DNA of 64,000 nt from Ureibacillus thermophilus (GCF_004331915.1 NZ_CP036528.1:351006-415005), one strand, 5' to 3'. Shown: positions 27,516 to 35,194, counted from the stretch's first letter. Numbers and translations: made by a program. The notes: generated by a model not told the origin, from the sequence alone.

Positions 27516-28808
27516 TTATACGAATTGTTCAGCTTCTGTTGAACCTGCCATCGCAGTTGTTGAAGAAGTACCACCAGAGATAACCATTGATACTTCGTCA
27601 AAGTAACCTGTACCAACTTCACGTTGGTGTCTTGTAGCAGTATAACCTTTCTTCTCTAAATCAAATTCAGCTTGTTGTAGTTTAGAATAAGCTGCCATAC
27701 CATGATCTTTATATTCAACAGCCAATTCAAACATAGATTTATTAAGTGTATGGAATCCTGCTAATGTTACGAATTGGAATTTGTAACCCATCTTCGCAAT
27801 TTCACGCTGGAATTCTGCAATCTCTTTGTCTGAAAGATTAGCTTTCCAGTTGAAAGATGGTGAGCAGTTGTAAGCTAACATTTTGCCAGGGAATTTAGAG
27901 TGGATTCCTTCAGCAAACATGCGAGCTTCTTCTAATGATGGTTTAGATGTTTCGCACCAAATCAAGTCAGCGTATGGCGCATAAGCTAAACCGCGAGCAA
28001 TCGCTTGTTCAATACCTGCTCTTGTTTTAAAGAATCCTTCAGGAGTACGTTCACCTGTAATAAATTTATGATCGCGTGGGTCAATATCGCTAGTTACCAT
28101 ATCCGCAGCATCAGCGTCAGTTCTAGCAATTAAGATTGTATCTACACCCATTACGTCTGCAGCTAAGCGTGCAGCAATAAGGTTGCGAACAGCATTTTGT
28201 GTTGGAAGTAATACTTTACCGCCTAAGTGACCACATTTTTTCTCAGAAGCTAATTGGTCTTCTAAGTGTACTCCAGCAGCACCCGCTTCAATCATTGCTT
28301 TTACTAATTCAAACACGTTAAGCGGACCGCCGAATCCTGCTTCTGCATCGGCAACGATTGGTGCAAACCAATCAAAATCATCGTCGCGGCCTTCTGCATG
28401 TTCTATTTGATCAGCACGTTGTAATGCTTGGTTGATTCGTTTTACTACAGCAGGAACTGAGTTTGCAGGGTATAATGATTGGTCTGGATACATATGACCT
28501 GCCAAGTTAGCATCAGCAGCTACTTGCCAACCTGATAGATAAATAGCTTTTAAACCAGCTTTAACTTGTTGTACCGCTTGGTTACCAGTCAATGCCCCTA
28601 ATGCATTAATGAATTCTTCTTCATGTAGAAGTTTCCAAAGTTTAGCTGCACCACGTTTTGCCAACGTATGCTCAACCACTACAGACCCCTGTAATTTTAC
28701 TACTTCTTCAGCAGTATATGGGCGTTCGATTCCTTTCCAACGTGGATTTTCAGCCCAATCTTTTTTTAGTGCTTCTACTCTTTCTTTTCTTTCTTGCTGT
28801 GTTAACAT
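27516..28808 (-). CDS. aceA: Isocitrate lyase
   Basis: 430 residues from ATG 28808 (an in-frame GTG at 28817 is the alternative). It cleaves isocitrate to glyoxylate and succinate, the first step of the glyoxylate shunt. The catalytic loop KKCGHLGGK with Cys192 is intact, as are [19 protein letters not shown], the metal/substrate region [10 protein letters not shown], and [11 protein letters not shown]. Length fits the short bacterial type. Malate synthase is not in the window. It is divergent from a LytTR regulator; the promoter region has a weak -35 and repeated CTGTT boxes, suggesting an activator. Confidence 0.96.
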   Translation of the reverse strand: MLTQQERKERVEALKKDWAENPRWKGIERPYTAEEVVKLQGSVVVEHTLAKRGAAKLWKLLHEEEFINALGALTGNQAVQQVKAGLKAIYLSGWQVAADANLAGHMYPDQSLYPANSVPAVVKRINQALQRADQIEHAEGRDDDFDWFAPIVADAEAGFGGPLNVFELVKAMIEAGAAGVHLEDQLASEKKCGHLGGKVLLPTQNAVRNLIAARLAADVMGVDTILIARTDADAADMVTSDIDPRDHKFITGERTPEGFFKTRAGIEQAIARGLAYAPYADLIWCETSKPSLEEARMFAEGIHSKFPGKMLAYNCSPSFNWKANLSDKEIAEFQREIAKMGYKFQFVTLAGFHTLNKSMFELAVEYKDHGMAAYSKLQQAEFDLEKKGYTATRHQREVGTGYFDEVSMVISGGTSSTTAMAGSTEAEQFV

Positions 28809-28836
28809 TTCCTTCACACCTTCCCCTTTAATTCAA

Positions 28837-28910
28837 TACACTCTGTTAGAAAAGTAATTTACATTCTGTTTCATAACAGGTATATTTATTATAAACCTAA
28901 TATATAACAG
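28837..28910. promoter_or_regulatory. Repeated CTGTT boxes in the aceA / LytTR intergenic region
   Basis: Two 11-bp direct repeats TACACTCTGTT (28837-28847) and TACATTCTGTT (28860-28870) start 23 bp apart on the plus strand. Two ATAACAG boxes (28873-28879, 28904-28910), which read CTGTTAT on the minus strand, flank a minus-strand TATAAT (28888-28893) that has no good -35. Paired direct repeats about two helical turns apart are the usual form of LytTR-domain sites; assignment to the neighbouring regulator is inference. Confidence 0.5.
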
Positions 28911-29022
28911 ACCAGATAAAAATGCATAAATTTGCGACGAAATACCAAATTTTCAAGATAAAAAGTTTATTTTAGGGGATGAATACTAAAGATTCTGAAT
29001 TTTACAAAAGGGGGAAGTTCAT

Positions 29023-29694
29023 GTGGAGATCAATTCTGTTGTTATTTCAAATAAGGGGTTGGAGCAATTTAATACTATATTAAAAGATTGGATTCCGAAA
29101 AATGCATCCATTGCATTAGCTTGCGAAGATTCTTATATTCATTACTCACCAAGTATTGAACATATGCATTTAACACTAAATGAAAAAATTCATCCTGAAA
29201 GTGTTGCTGCTCGCGTTATACAAACACGAATGAAAAGCGATATCGTCGTTGATTCATCTATATTAGGTTATCCATATTTCGTTATAGGCTATCCTATTTA
29301 TTTGGATCAAAAAATAGCGGCACTTATCATTATTTTCCCTTCTACCTACACTCCAGAAAAGAAAGAACCTTATAGATTTTTAACCGGAAAACAGGAAGAT
29401 ACATGGGTACCTGTGCCTGTAGAAGAAATTACGTATATTGAAAGTTTGCAAAAACGGACTTGGTTTTATGCTAATAATGAACTATTTAAAACTAACTTTA
29501 CACTCAAAGAGCTGGAATCAAGATTGCCAGAATTTTTCATTCGAATTCATCGTTCCTATATTTTAAATATTTACTTTATCAAAAATATTACAAAAGACAT
29601 CACAACCAATTTTATCATTCAACTAAAAAGTGGAATTGAATTACCTGTCAGCCAATCTTATATCAATGATTTGCGAAAAGTGCTGGAGTTTTAA
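29023..29694 (+). CDS. LytTR-domain DNA-binding transcriptional regulator
   Basis: 223 residues from a GTG start with GGGGGAAG 7 nt upstream. The C-terminal 100 residues are a LytTR domain: WVPVPVEEITYIESLQKRTWFYANNE, FTLKELESRLP, FFIRIHRSYILN and LPVSQSYINDLRK. The N-terminal 115 residues are not a CheY-like receiver; ACEDSYIHYSP and IVVDSSILGYPYFVIGYPIYLDQKIAALIIIF look like a small-molecule sensor of PAS/GAF type. It is divergent from aceA, so it is a candidate regulator of isocitrate lyase. A hairpin terminator follows. Confidence 0.87.
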   Translation: MEINSVVISNKGLEQFNTILKDWIPKNASIALACEDSYIHYSPSIEHMHLTLNEKIHPESVAARVIQTRMKSDIVVDSSILGYPYFVIGYPIYLDQKIAALIIIFPSTYTPEKKEPYRFLTGKQEDTWVPVPVEEITYIESLQKRTWFYANNELFKTNFTLKELESRLPEFFIRIHRSYILNIYFIKNITKDITTNFIIQLKSGIELPVSQSYINDLRKVLEF

Positions 29695-29749
29695 CTAACC
29701 TATCAGTAACAGCAATAGAATTTTGTTTTGATATATTCAAAATTGGAAA

Positions 29750-29833
29750 TTCACATCCATGTCTCTCTACAATCCTCTCAGACAACCAGGATTAGTATGA
29801 GAGTTTTGGATGTGAATGTGAAGGTTTTTTTTT
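29750..29833 (+). terminator. Terminator-like hairpin after LytTR gene
   Basis: TTCACATCCA pairs with TGGATGTGAA, and inside it CTCTCA with TGAGAG; TTTTTTTTTT follows after a few bases. It marks the border with the IS graveyard. Confidence 0.65.
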
Positions 29834-29847
29834 ACAAAATAAAAAAG

Positions 29848-29875
29848 GGCTCTATAATATTTGGTGCTGGTTGTA
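29848..29875 (+). mobile_element. Solo ISL3-type terminal inverted repeat
   Basis: GGCTCTATAATATTTGGTG, continuing ctggttgta, repeats the left end of the ISL3 remnant at 30276. It lies immediately before an IS66 end, as if the IS66 remnant separated two ISL3 ends. Confidence 0.6.
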
Positions 29876-29877
29876 TC

Positions 29878-30270
29878 GTAAGCCCGAAATATGTGAGATA
29901 AATAAAAAAATGCGCACCCTTCTGGTACACATGACGAATAGCCCGTCAATCCCAAGTTTTTCGGATTGAGGGCTATTTTTCCATTGAGCATGATTCACGA
30001 ATCGTTTTCGACCATGGCAAATAGCGATTTAATATCTCTGGCTGTTGATGGATTGGTAAACTTGGAAGTTCCGACAACAATTTCACTAAGTATTGATAAA
30101 AATCAATTCCATTCGCTTTTACCGTTTCAGCCAAGCTTAAACAGATGGCATTTGCATCGGCTCCCGATTCACTCACGGAAAACAGCCAGTTTTTTCGTCC
30201 AATGACATTCGGCCGAATCGCATTTTCAGCTGAGTTGATGTCCATTTCAATGCGCCATCATACAGAAAAG
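29878..30270 (-). mobile_element. IS66-family remnant 1 (3' end with one terminal repeat)
   Basis: The outer end is GTAAGCCCGAAAT, the same terminal sequence found at 31812 (inverted) and 31826. A perfect subterminal hairpin around 29939-29983 (agccctcaatccgaaaa) recurs in remnant 2. Only the last part of the transposase gene is left; the rest of the element is missing and the inner side abuts an ISL3 end. Confidence 0.85.
29973..30265 (-). pseudogene. IS66 TnpC transposase, C-terminal fragment
   Basis: About 95 residues remain. MDINSAENAIRPNVIGRKNW is the conserved C-terminal IS66 block, normally (I/L)D(N)NxAERAIRPxVxGRKNW, followed by SESGADANAICLSLAETVKANG. Just upstream, gatgg-cgcattgaa has lost one base relative to the expected DGRIE codons, so the frame is broken as well as truncated. 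No function is expected. Confidence 0.85.
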
Positions 30271-30275
30271 CTTTT

Positions 30276-31404
30276 GGCTCTATAATATTTGGTGTTGGTG
30301 GATACAACCAGCACCAATTTTTTTGAACAAAAAAATGAGACAGTGACAAAACTCTGGTAAAATGTAATCGACCAAAACCACATTTACAAGGAGTGATGTC
30401 ACAGTCTTACCATCATTCTATACGAAACCTACTCAATATAAAAGACAAAAATATCACATTTGATGAAAATTTTTGTTCTACCGAAACGATTAAAAAAGCT
30501 ATTATCAACCAAATGTTCACTACCTTCCAAAGCATTTGTGTTTTGATGAGCTTAAATCAGTGAAATCCGCAGCTGGAGCGATGTCCTTTATTTTCTGCGA
30601 CTCTGAAACGGGGGAGATTGTGGATATCGTGGAGGACCGGAGATTACCTGTCCTCAAAGAGTATTTCTTACGGTATTCCAAGAAGGCGAGAGATGCGGTA
30701 AAAACGATTGTCATCGATATGTACAGCCCTTATATTTCCAAGAAGTTTTTCCTAAAGCGGAAATCATACTCGACAAATTCCATATCCTCCAACTATTTAG
30801 CAGAGCTTTAAACAAAACGCGCATCAACGTCATGAATCGGGATAAAAAGAATTACAATAAATTGAAAAAAAATACTGGAAGCTCCTTCTGAAAGATCAAA
30901 CAAAACTTGATTATAAGATCTATACATATCATCGTTGCTTTAAAAAGCATATGTGTGAGGTGGAGATTCTCCACTATCTCATTGATTTAGATTCTGAATT
31001 AAAGGCGTCCTATGAGTTATATCAATACGTGCAACATTGCATCAAAATCAAAGACTTTGAGCTCCTAAAGAAAACATTAGAGAATAAACAAAATATCTTT
31101 TCCAGCTATATGAAAATCGCCATCAAGACAATCAACAAATACATCAATTACGTGGAGAATACGTTGAAATACGATTATAACAACGGCATTTTAGAGGGGA
31201 TTAATAACAAAATCAAGGTGATTAAACGCATTTCTTTCGGTTATCGATCCTTCTATCACTTTAGAAACCGAATATTCATTACCCAAAACTTAGCGAAAAT
31301 AAAAACAGCTTAGGGGAACCTCGAATTTCCCCTAAGCCATCCGATTACATATTACCAAATAATGTCACTAAAATTTATTCACCAACACCATTTGACAAAG
31401 AACC
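30276..31404 (+). mobile_element. ISL3-family insertion sequence remnant
   Basis: It is bounded by inverted repeats GGCTCTATAATATTTGGTGTTGGTG (30276-30300; 25 bp in two halves) and an imperfect copy ending 31404 (caccaacaccatttgacaaa then gaacc). Length is about 1.13 kb against roughly 1.4-1.5 kb for a whole element, because part of the transposase gene is deleted. It lies between the IS66 remnant and a truncated 5S rRNA gene. Confidence 0.8.
30393..31313 (+). pseudogene. ISL3-family transposase, internally deleted and frameshifted
   Basis: The N-terminus (MSQSYHHSIRNLLNIKDKNI) is followed by a deletion of roughly the zinc-ribbon/HTH region. The DDE part resumes as CFDELKSVKSAAGAMSFIF and VEDRRLPVLKEYFLRYSKKARDAVKTIVIDMYSPYIS (30540-30740), shifts frame near 30740 and again in an A8 run near 30868, and ends with CEVEILHYLIDLDSELK to GYRSFYHFRNRIFITQNL. 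Motifs match ISL3 transposases (D-x-Y-xPY, NxIKxIKRxxxGYR). It cannot make an active protein. Confidence 0.88.
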
Positions 31405-31433
31405 TAAAAAAGCACCACGGTTTTAGTGGTGCC
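31405..31433 (-). terminator. rRNA operon terminator (minus strand)
   Basis: GGCACCAC and GTGGTGCT pair around TAAAACC, followed by TTTTTA on the minus strand, directly after a 5S rRNA 3' end; a normal rrn operon terminator. Confidence 0.8.
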
Positions 31434-31439
31434 ATCCTT

Positions 31440-31523
31440 GCGAAGCGACGTCCTACTCTCGCAGGGGGAAGCCCCCAACTACCATCGGCGCTGAAGAGCT
31501 TAACTTCCGTGTTCGGTATGGGA
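31440..31523 (-). rRNA. 5S rRNA, 3' fragment (5' third missing)
   Basis: The 84 bases match the 3' part of the intact 5S gene at 34344-34459 almost perfectly (two differences near the 3' end) and then stop abruptly inside GGTATGGGA. The next bases (CGGGAGCCGATG) belong to an IS66 transposase gene. The shared CGGG suggests joining at microhomology. Confidence 0.88.
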
Positions 31524-31717
31524 CGGGAGCCGATGCAAATGCCATCTGTTTAAGCTTGGCTGAAACGGCAAAAGCTAATGGAATTGATTTTTATCAATAC
31601 TTAGTGAAAGTATTGTCGGAACTCCCAAGTTTACCAATCCATCAACAGCCAGAAATATTAGATCGCTATTTGCCATGGTCGAAAACAATTCGTGAATCAT
31701 GTGCAATGGCAAAATAG
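31524..31717 (+). pseudogene. IS66 TnpC transposase, C-terminal fragment
   Basis: About 63 residues: EPMQMPSV in one frame is an artefact; the transposase frame reads GADANAICLSLAETAKANGI, YQYLVKVLSELPSLPIHQQPE and ends ESCAMAK before a TAG. It is the 3' end only, cut at the 5S junction. Confidence 0.82.
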
Positions 31718-31812
31718 CCCTCAATCCGAAAAAACTTGGGATTGAAGGGCTATTCATCGTGCGTACCAGAGGGTGCGCATTTTTTTATTTATCTCACATA
31801 TTTCGGGCTTAC
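31524..31812 (+). mobile_element. IS66-family remnant 2
   Basis: It continues directly from the broken 5S gene with the IS66 transposase 3' end, the subterminal hairpin (agccctcaatccgaaaaa / acttgggattgaagggct) and the terminal repeat ATTTCGGGCTTAC. It is about 90% identical to remnant 1 in the opposite orientation. Confidence 0.85.
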
Positions 31813-31911
31813 CCTTCATACAAAAGTAAGCCCGAAATCAAACAACGCCTACAAATCAATGACACCTTCCTGTAAGATGAAAGTAACAATTACAGAGGAG
31901 GTGTTCTTTTT

Positions 31912-32109
31912 TTGGCAACGGAAAAACTCAATATCGTGCCTGTAAAATTAGAGTCCAAATCTGATCCAACTCCATCCCCAGCAAGTCGTGGTGCACTCAG
32001 ACCAATATGCGTCATTCAATCCAATCAATGTAAAATCTCCTTCTACCCCGGTGTCAAACCTCAATTACTTCAAGCGGTTATCAGGGAGTTGAATCGAAAT
32101 GATTCATGA
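31912..32109 (+). CDS. tnpA: IS66 accessory protein TnpA, shortened
   Basis: 65 residues from a TTG start with GGAGGTG upstream. The C-terminal half (KISFYPGVKPQLLQAVIRELN) is the usual end of IS66 TnpA, but the N-terminal helix-turn-helix of full-length proteins (about 100 or more residues) is absent, so it is probably a deletion derivative. It overlaps tnpB by 11 bp, as in intact IS66 elements. Confidence 0.65.
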   Translation: MATEKLNIVPVKLESKSDPTPSPASRGALRPICVIQSNQCKISFYPGVKPQLLQAVIRELNRNDS

Positions 32110-32452
32110 TTTTACAAAATGCAAAAATATCTATATCATTTGCGGTCATACAGATATGCGAAAAGGAATCGACGGTCTAGCAACGCTAATTCAGGATTCA
32201 TTCGAACTCGATCCATACAGCGAGGCAATCTTCTTGTTTTGCGGTCGAAGGAAAGATCGTTATAAATGTTTATACTTTGATGGAGATGGCTTCGCTATGC
32301 TTTATAAACGATTGGATAATGGCAAACTCCAGTGGCCACGAAATGAAAATGAAGTTCGTCGGCTCACACAACAACAACTTCGTTGGTTACTTGAAGGACT
32401 CACAATTCATCAACCGAAAGCCATACAAAAATCTAAAAAAGGTGTCTTTTAA
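32099..32452 (+). CDS. tnpB: IS66 accessory protein TnpB
   Basis: 117 residues, full length for IS66 Orf2. IYIICGHTDMRKGIDGLATLI, AIFLFCGRRKDRYKCLYFDGDGF and LYKRLDNGKLQWPR are the standard conserved blocks. It is the only intact frame of this element. Not related to the IS200/IS605 TnpB nuclease despite the name. Confidence 0.93.
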   Translation: MIHDFTKCKNIYIICGHTDMRKGIDGLATLIQDSFELDPYSEAIFLFCGRRKDRYKCLYFDGDGFAMLYKRLDNGKLQWPRNENEVRRLTQQQLRWLLEGLTIHQPKAIQKSKKGVF

Positions 32453-32456
32453 CCAA

Positions 32457-32903
32457 TGATTACTAGTGATATAATCAAGACATTATTGAATTTGTACGGA
32501 AAGCACCACAACCAGCGATTCAACGAAGTATTGCTGGACCAACGGTCTTGGCAAAAATCATCTACGATAAGTTTGTTCAATATTTACCTTTATATCGCCA
32601 GGTAAAGGAATGGAACCGTTATGGTCTCCTTACAAACGATAAAAATTTATCGAACTGGGTGATTCGAATCGCGGAGGATTGGCTTCATCCAATCTACCAT
32701 CGAGCACCACAACCAGCGATTCAACGAAGTATTGCTGGACCAACGGTCTTGGCAAAAATCATCTACGATAAGTTTGTTCAATATTTACCTTTATATCGCC
32801 AGATAAAGGAATGGAACCGTTATGGTCTCCTTACAAACGATAAAAATTTATCGAACTGGGTGATTCGAATCGCGGAGGATTGGCTTCATCCAATCTACCA
32901 TCG
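32457..32903 (+). pseudogene. IS66 TnpC transposase, N-terminal and internal fragments
   Basis: MITSDIIKTLLNLY begins at 32457, then the frame breaks near 32498. The following sequence, in another frame, encodes APQPAIQRSIAGPTVLAKI, YDKFVQYLPLYRQVKEWNRYG and [16 protein letters not shown], an internal IS66 region, twice in tandem. The gene then stops at a junction with tRNA sequence; the DDE catalytic part is missing. Confidence 0.85.
32503..32903 (+). repeat. 201-bp in-frame tandem duplication in IS66 tnpC
   Basis: Units 32503-32703 and 32704-32903 are identical apart from one base seen (caggtaaagg versus cagataaagg) and a base lost at the tRNA junction. 201 bp equals 67 codons, so the duplication keeps frame. 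Confidence 0.88.
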
Positions 32904-32922
32904 CAATTCCGCCACCCCGGCA
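32904..32922 (-). pseudogene. tRNA-Leu(TAA) 5' fragment
   Basis: caattccgccaccccggca is identical to the 5' end of the intact tRNA-Leu at 33824-33912; the remaining 70 bases are replaced by IS66 sequence. Confidence 0.8.
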
Positions 32923-32924
32923 GT

Positions 32925-32999
32925 TGGAGCGGAAGACGGGGTTCGAACCCGCGACCCCCACCTTGGCAAGGTGGTGTTCTACCACTGAACTACTTCCGC
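32925..32999 (-). tRNA. tRNA-Gly(GCC), copy 1
   Basis: 75 nt with encoded CCA; anticodon loop TTGCCAA; acceptor stem GCGGAAG/CTTCCGC. Identical in sequence to the copy at 33916-33990. Confidence 0.95.
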
Positions 33000-33032
33000 A
33001 AAACGAAAAGATTCATAAATTTTTAAAAATAA

Positions 33033-33107
33033 TGGTGAGCCATGAAGGACTCGAACCTTCGACCCTCTGATTAAAAGTCAGATGCTCTACCACTGAGCTA
33101 ATGGCTC
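33033..33107 (-). tRNA. tRNA-Lys(TTT), copy 1
   Basis: 75 nt with CCA; anticodon loop CTTTTAA; acceptor stem GAGCCAT/ATGGCTC. Confidence 0.95.
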
Positions 33108-33111
33108 ATAA

Positions 33112-33187
<76 letters not shown>

Positions 33188-33192
33188 AAATA

Positions 33193-33268
33193 TGGTGGAG
33201 GATGACGGGATCGAACCGCCGACCCCCTGCTTGTAAGGCAGGTGCTCTCCCAGCTGAGCTAATCCTCC
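33193..33268 (-). tRNA. tRNA-Val(TAC), copy 1
   Basis: 76 nt with CCA; anticodon loop CTTACAA. Follows the 23S fragment at once, with no 5S gene between. Confidence 0.95.
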
Positions 33269-33312
33269 ATGAGTTGTTCTCTCAAAACTGGATAACGACA
33301 TTGAAAGGATAT

Positions 33313-33367
33313 TGGTTAAGTCCTCGATCGATTAGTATCCGTCAGCTCCACACGTCACCGTGCTTCC
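33313..33367 (-). rRNA. 23S rRNA 3'-end fragment, copy A
   Basis: About 55 nt matching the extreme 3' end of Bacillus 23S (GACTTAACCA end, GGATACTAATCGATCGAGG, GTGGAGCTGAC). It joins 16S 5' sequence at about 33367, so nearly all of 16S, the spacer and 23S is missing. Confidence 0.88.
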
Positions 33368-33436
33368 CGCTCGACTTGCATGTATTAGGCACGCCGCCAG
33401 CGTTCGTCCTGAGCCAGGATCAAACTCTCCATAAAA
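33368..33436 (-). rRNA. 16S rRNA 5'-end fragment, copy A
   Basis: About 69 nt from GGAGAGTTTGATCCTGGCTC to ATGCAAGTCGAGCGG, the first part of 16S, then an abrupt switch to 23S sequence. Confidence 0.9.
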
Positions 33437-33543
33437 GAAAATTTGATTAAGCTCAAAATTTGTCCATTTCTAATCCGTCAACGAGGGTTAACGAATTAGA
33501 TCATTTAAACATTAACGTTTTGGTGTTCAGTTTTCAAGGTTCA

Positions 33544-33619
33544 TGGTGGAGCATAGCGGGATCGAACCGCTGACCTCCTGCGTGCAAAGCAGGCGCTCTC
33601 CCAGCTGAGCTAATGCCCC
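33544..33619 (-). tRNA. tRNA-Ala(TGC)
   Basis: 76 nt with CCA; anticodon loop TTTGCAC; acceptor stem GGGGCAT/ATGCTCC with a G-T pair. It lies between tRNA-Pro and the second 16S start, as in the B. subtilis trnJ-rrnW region. Confidence 0.95.
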
Positions 33620-33630
33620 TATATAACGCA

Positions 33631-33707
33631 TGGTCGGGAAGACAGGATTCGAACCTGCGACCCCTTGGTCCCAAACCAAGTGCTCTACCAAGCTGAGCTA
33701 CTTCCCG
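33631..33707 (-). tRNA. tRNA-Pro(TGG)
   Basis: 77 nt with CCA; anticodon loop TTTGGGA; acceptor stem CGGGAAG/CTTCCCG. Confidence 0.95.
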
Positions 33708-33726
33708 GTTCTTTTATTTTTTATTA

Positions 33727-33803
<77 letters not shown>

Positions 33804-33823
33804 TTTATGTTGTTTATATTGAT

Positions 33824-33912
33824 TGGTGCCGAGGACCGGAGTCGAACCGGTACGGTAGTCACCTACCGCAGGATTTTAAGTCCTGTGCGTCTGCCAATTC
33901 CGCCACCCCGGC
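33824..33912 (-). tRNA. tRNA-Leu(TAA)
   Basis: 89 nt with CCA and a long variable arm (GCGGTAGGTGACTACCGT); anticodon loop CTTAAAA. Confidence 0.95.
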
Positions 33913-33915
33913 AGT

Positions 33916-33990
33916 TGGAGCGGAAGACGGGGTTCGAACCCGCGACCCCCACCTTGGCAAGGTGGTGTTCTACCACTGAACTACTTCCGC
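33916..33990 (-). tRNA. tRNA-Gly(GCC), copy 2
   Basis: 75 nt with CCA; anticodon loop TTGCCAA. Confidence 0.95.
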
Positions 33991-34004
33991 AAAATTTGAA
34001 ACTA

Positions 34005-34089
34005 TGGTGCGGGTGAAGGGAGTCGAACCCCCACGCCGTAAGGCGCTAGATCCTAAGTCTAGTGCGTCTGCCAATTCCGCCACACCCGC
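34005..34089 (-). tRNA. tRNA-Leu(TAG)
   Basis: 85 nt with CCA and long variable arm; anticodon loop CTTAGGA. This gene is absent from the partial duplicate cluster, where Lys is followed directly by Gly. Confidence 0.95.
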
Positions 34090-34097
34090 GAAATAAA

Positions 34098-34172
34098 TGG
34101 TGAGCCATGAAGGACTCGAACCTTCGACCCTCTGATTAAAAGTCAGATGCTCTACCACTGAGCTAATGGCTC
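34098..34172 (-). tRNA. tRNA-Lys(TTT), copy 2
   Basis: 75 nt with CCA; anticodon loop CTTTTAA. Confidence 0.95.
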
Positions 34173-34176
34173 GTAA

Positions 34177-34252
<76 letters not shown>

Positions 34253-34257
34253 AAATA

Positions 34258-34333
34258 TGGTGGAGGATGACGGGATCGAACCGCCGACCCCCTGCTTGTA
34301 AGGCAGGTGCTCTCCCAGCTGAGCTAATCCTCC
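34258..34333 (-). tRNA. tRNA-Val(TAC), copy 2
   Basis: 76 nt with CCA; anticodon loop CTTACAA; 10 bp after the 5S rRNA gene. Confidence 0.95.
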
Positions 34334-34343
34334 GTTTTTTTTA

Positions 34344-34459
34344 GCCTAGCGACGTCCTACTCTCGCAGGGGGAAGCCCCCAACTACCATCGGCGCTGAAG
34401 AGCTTAACTTCCGTGTTCGGTATGGGAACGGGTGTGACCTCTTCGCCATCGTCACTAGA
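34344..34459 (-). rRNA. rrf: 5S rRNA
   Basis: 116 nt, full length. It contains the invariant GAAGAGGTCACACCCGTTCC, CCGAACACGGAAGTTAAGC and CGCCGATGGTAGT segments, and its ends pair (TCTAGTGACG with CGTCGCTAGG). It lies between the 23S 3' end and tRNA-Val in the usual Bacillus order. Confidence 0.96.
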
Positions 34460-34481
34460 CTATTTATTTGGAACATGAATT

Positions 34482-34509
34482 ATTATATCACTTTGTTCAG
34501 AAATTGCAA
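34482..34509 (-). promoter_or_regulatory. Internal promoter before 5S-tRNA cluster
   Basis: On the minus strand TTGCAA (34504-34509), 16 bp, then a perfect TATAAT (34482-34487), about 23 bp before the 5S gene. It lies in the 23S-5S spacer and could give extra transcription of 5S and the nine tRNAs. Confidence 0.55.
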
Positions 34510-34568
34510 GTGTTTTTTTAAAATAATTTTTGTTCCTTCAAAACTGGATAACGACATTGAAAGGATAT

Positions 34569-34642
34569 TGGTTAAGTCCTCGATCGATTAGTATCCGTCA
34601 GCTCCACACGTCACCGTGCTTCCACCTCGGACCTATCAGGTC
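34569..34642 (-). rRNA. 23S rRNA 3'-end fragment, copy B
   Basis: About 74 nt of the 23S 3' terminus (from GACCTGATAGGTCCGAGGTGG to GAGGACTTAACCA), joined upstream to the interior of 16S at about 34642/34643. Confidence 0.88.
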
Positions 34643-34943
<301 letters not shown>

Positions 34944-35067
34944 GAAAATTTGATTAAGCTCAAAATTTGTCCGTCTCTAATTCGCCAACGAGGGTTAACG
35001 AATTAGAATTTTAAACATTAACGTTTTGGTGTTCAGTTTTCAAGGTTCATCAAACGACAACTCTTAT

Positions 35068-35096
35068 ATTATATCATTCAAAGAATTGAGTGTCAA
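35068..35096 (-). promoter_or_regulatory. rRNA promoter P2
   Basis: Full consensus on the minus strand: TTGACA (35091-35096), 17 bp, TATAAT (35068-35073), about 125 bp before the 16S start. Confidence 0.88.
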
Positions 35097-35165
35097 TACT
35101 TTTTTAGCAATCGCTTCATCGAAGGTTTTTATTGTAATAACTTATTTCTTAGCGACAGCTTTTAT

Positions 35166-35194
35166 ATAATAACATCACTAACTTTATTCGTCAA
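35166..35194 (-). promoter_or_regulatory. rRNA promoter P1
   Basis: TTGACG (35189-35194), 17 bp, TATTAT (35166-35171) on the minus strand, about 98 bp upstream of P2; the tandem layout is usual for Bacillus rrn operons. Confidence 0.8.

Larger units (their letters stand above)
31826..32903 (+). mobile_element. IS66-family element 3, 5' portion, truncated at a tRNA junction
   Basis: It begins with the terminal repeat GTAAGCCCGAAATC, only 13 bp after the end of remnant 2 and in inverted relation to it. It then carries tnpA (shortened), tnpB (whole) and the start of tnpC with an internal 201-bp tandem duplication. At 32903/32904 it changes without transition into tRNA-Leu sequence. Confidence 0.85.
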
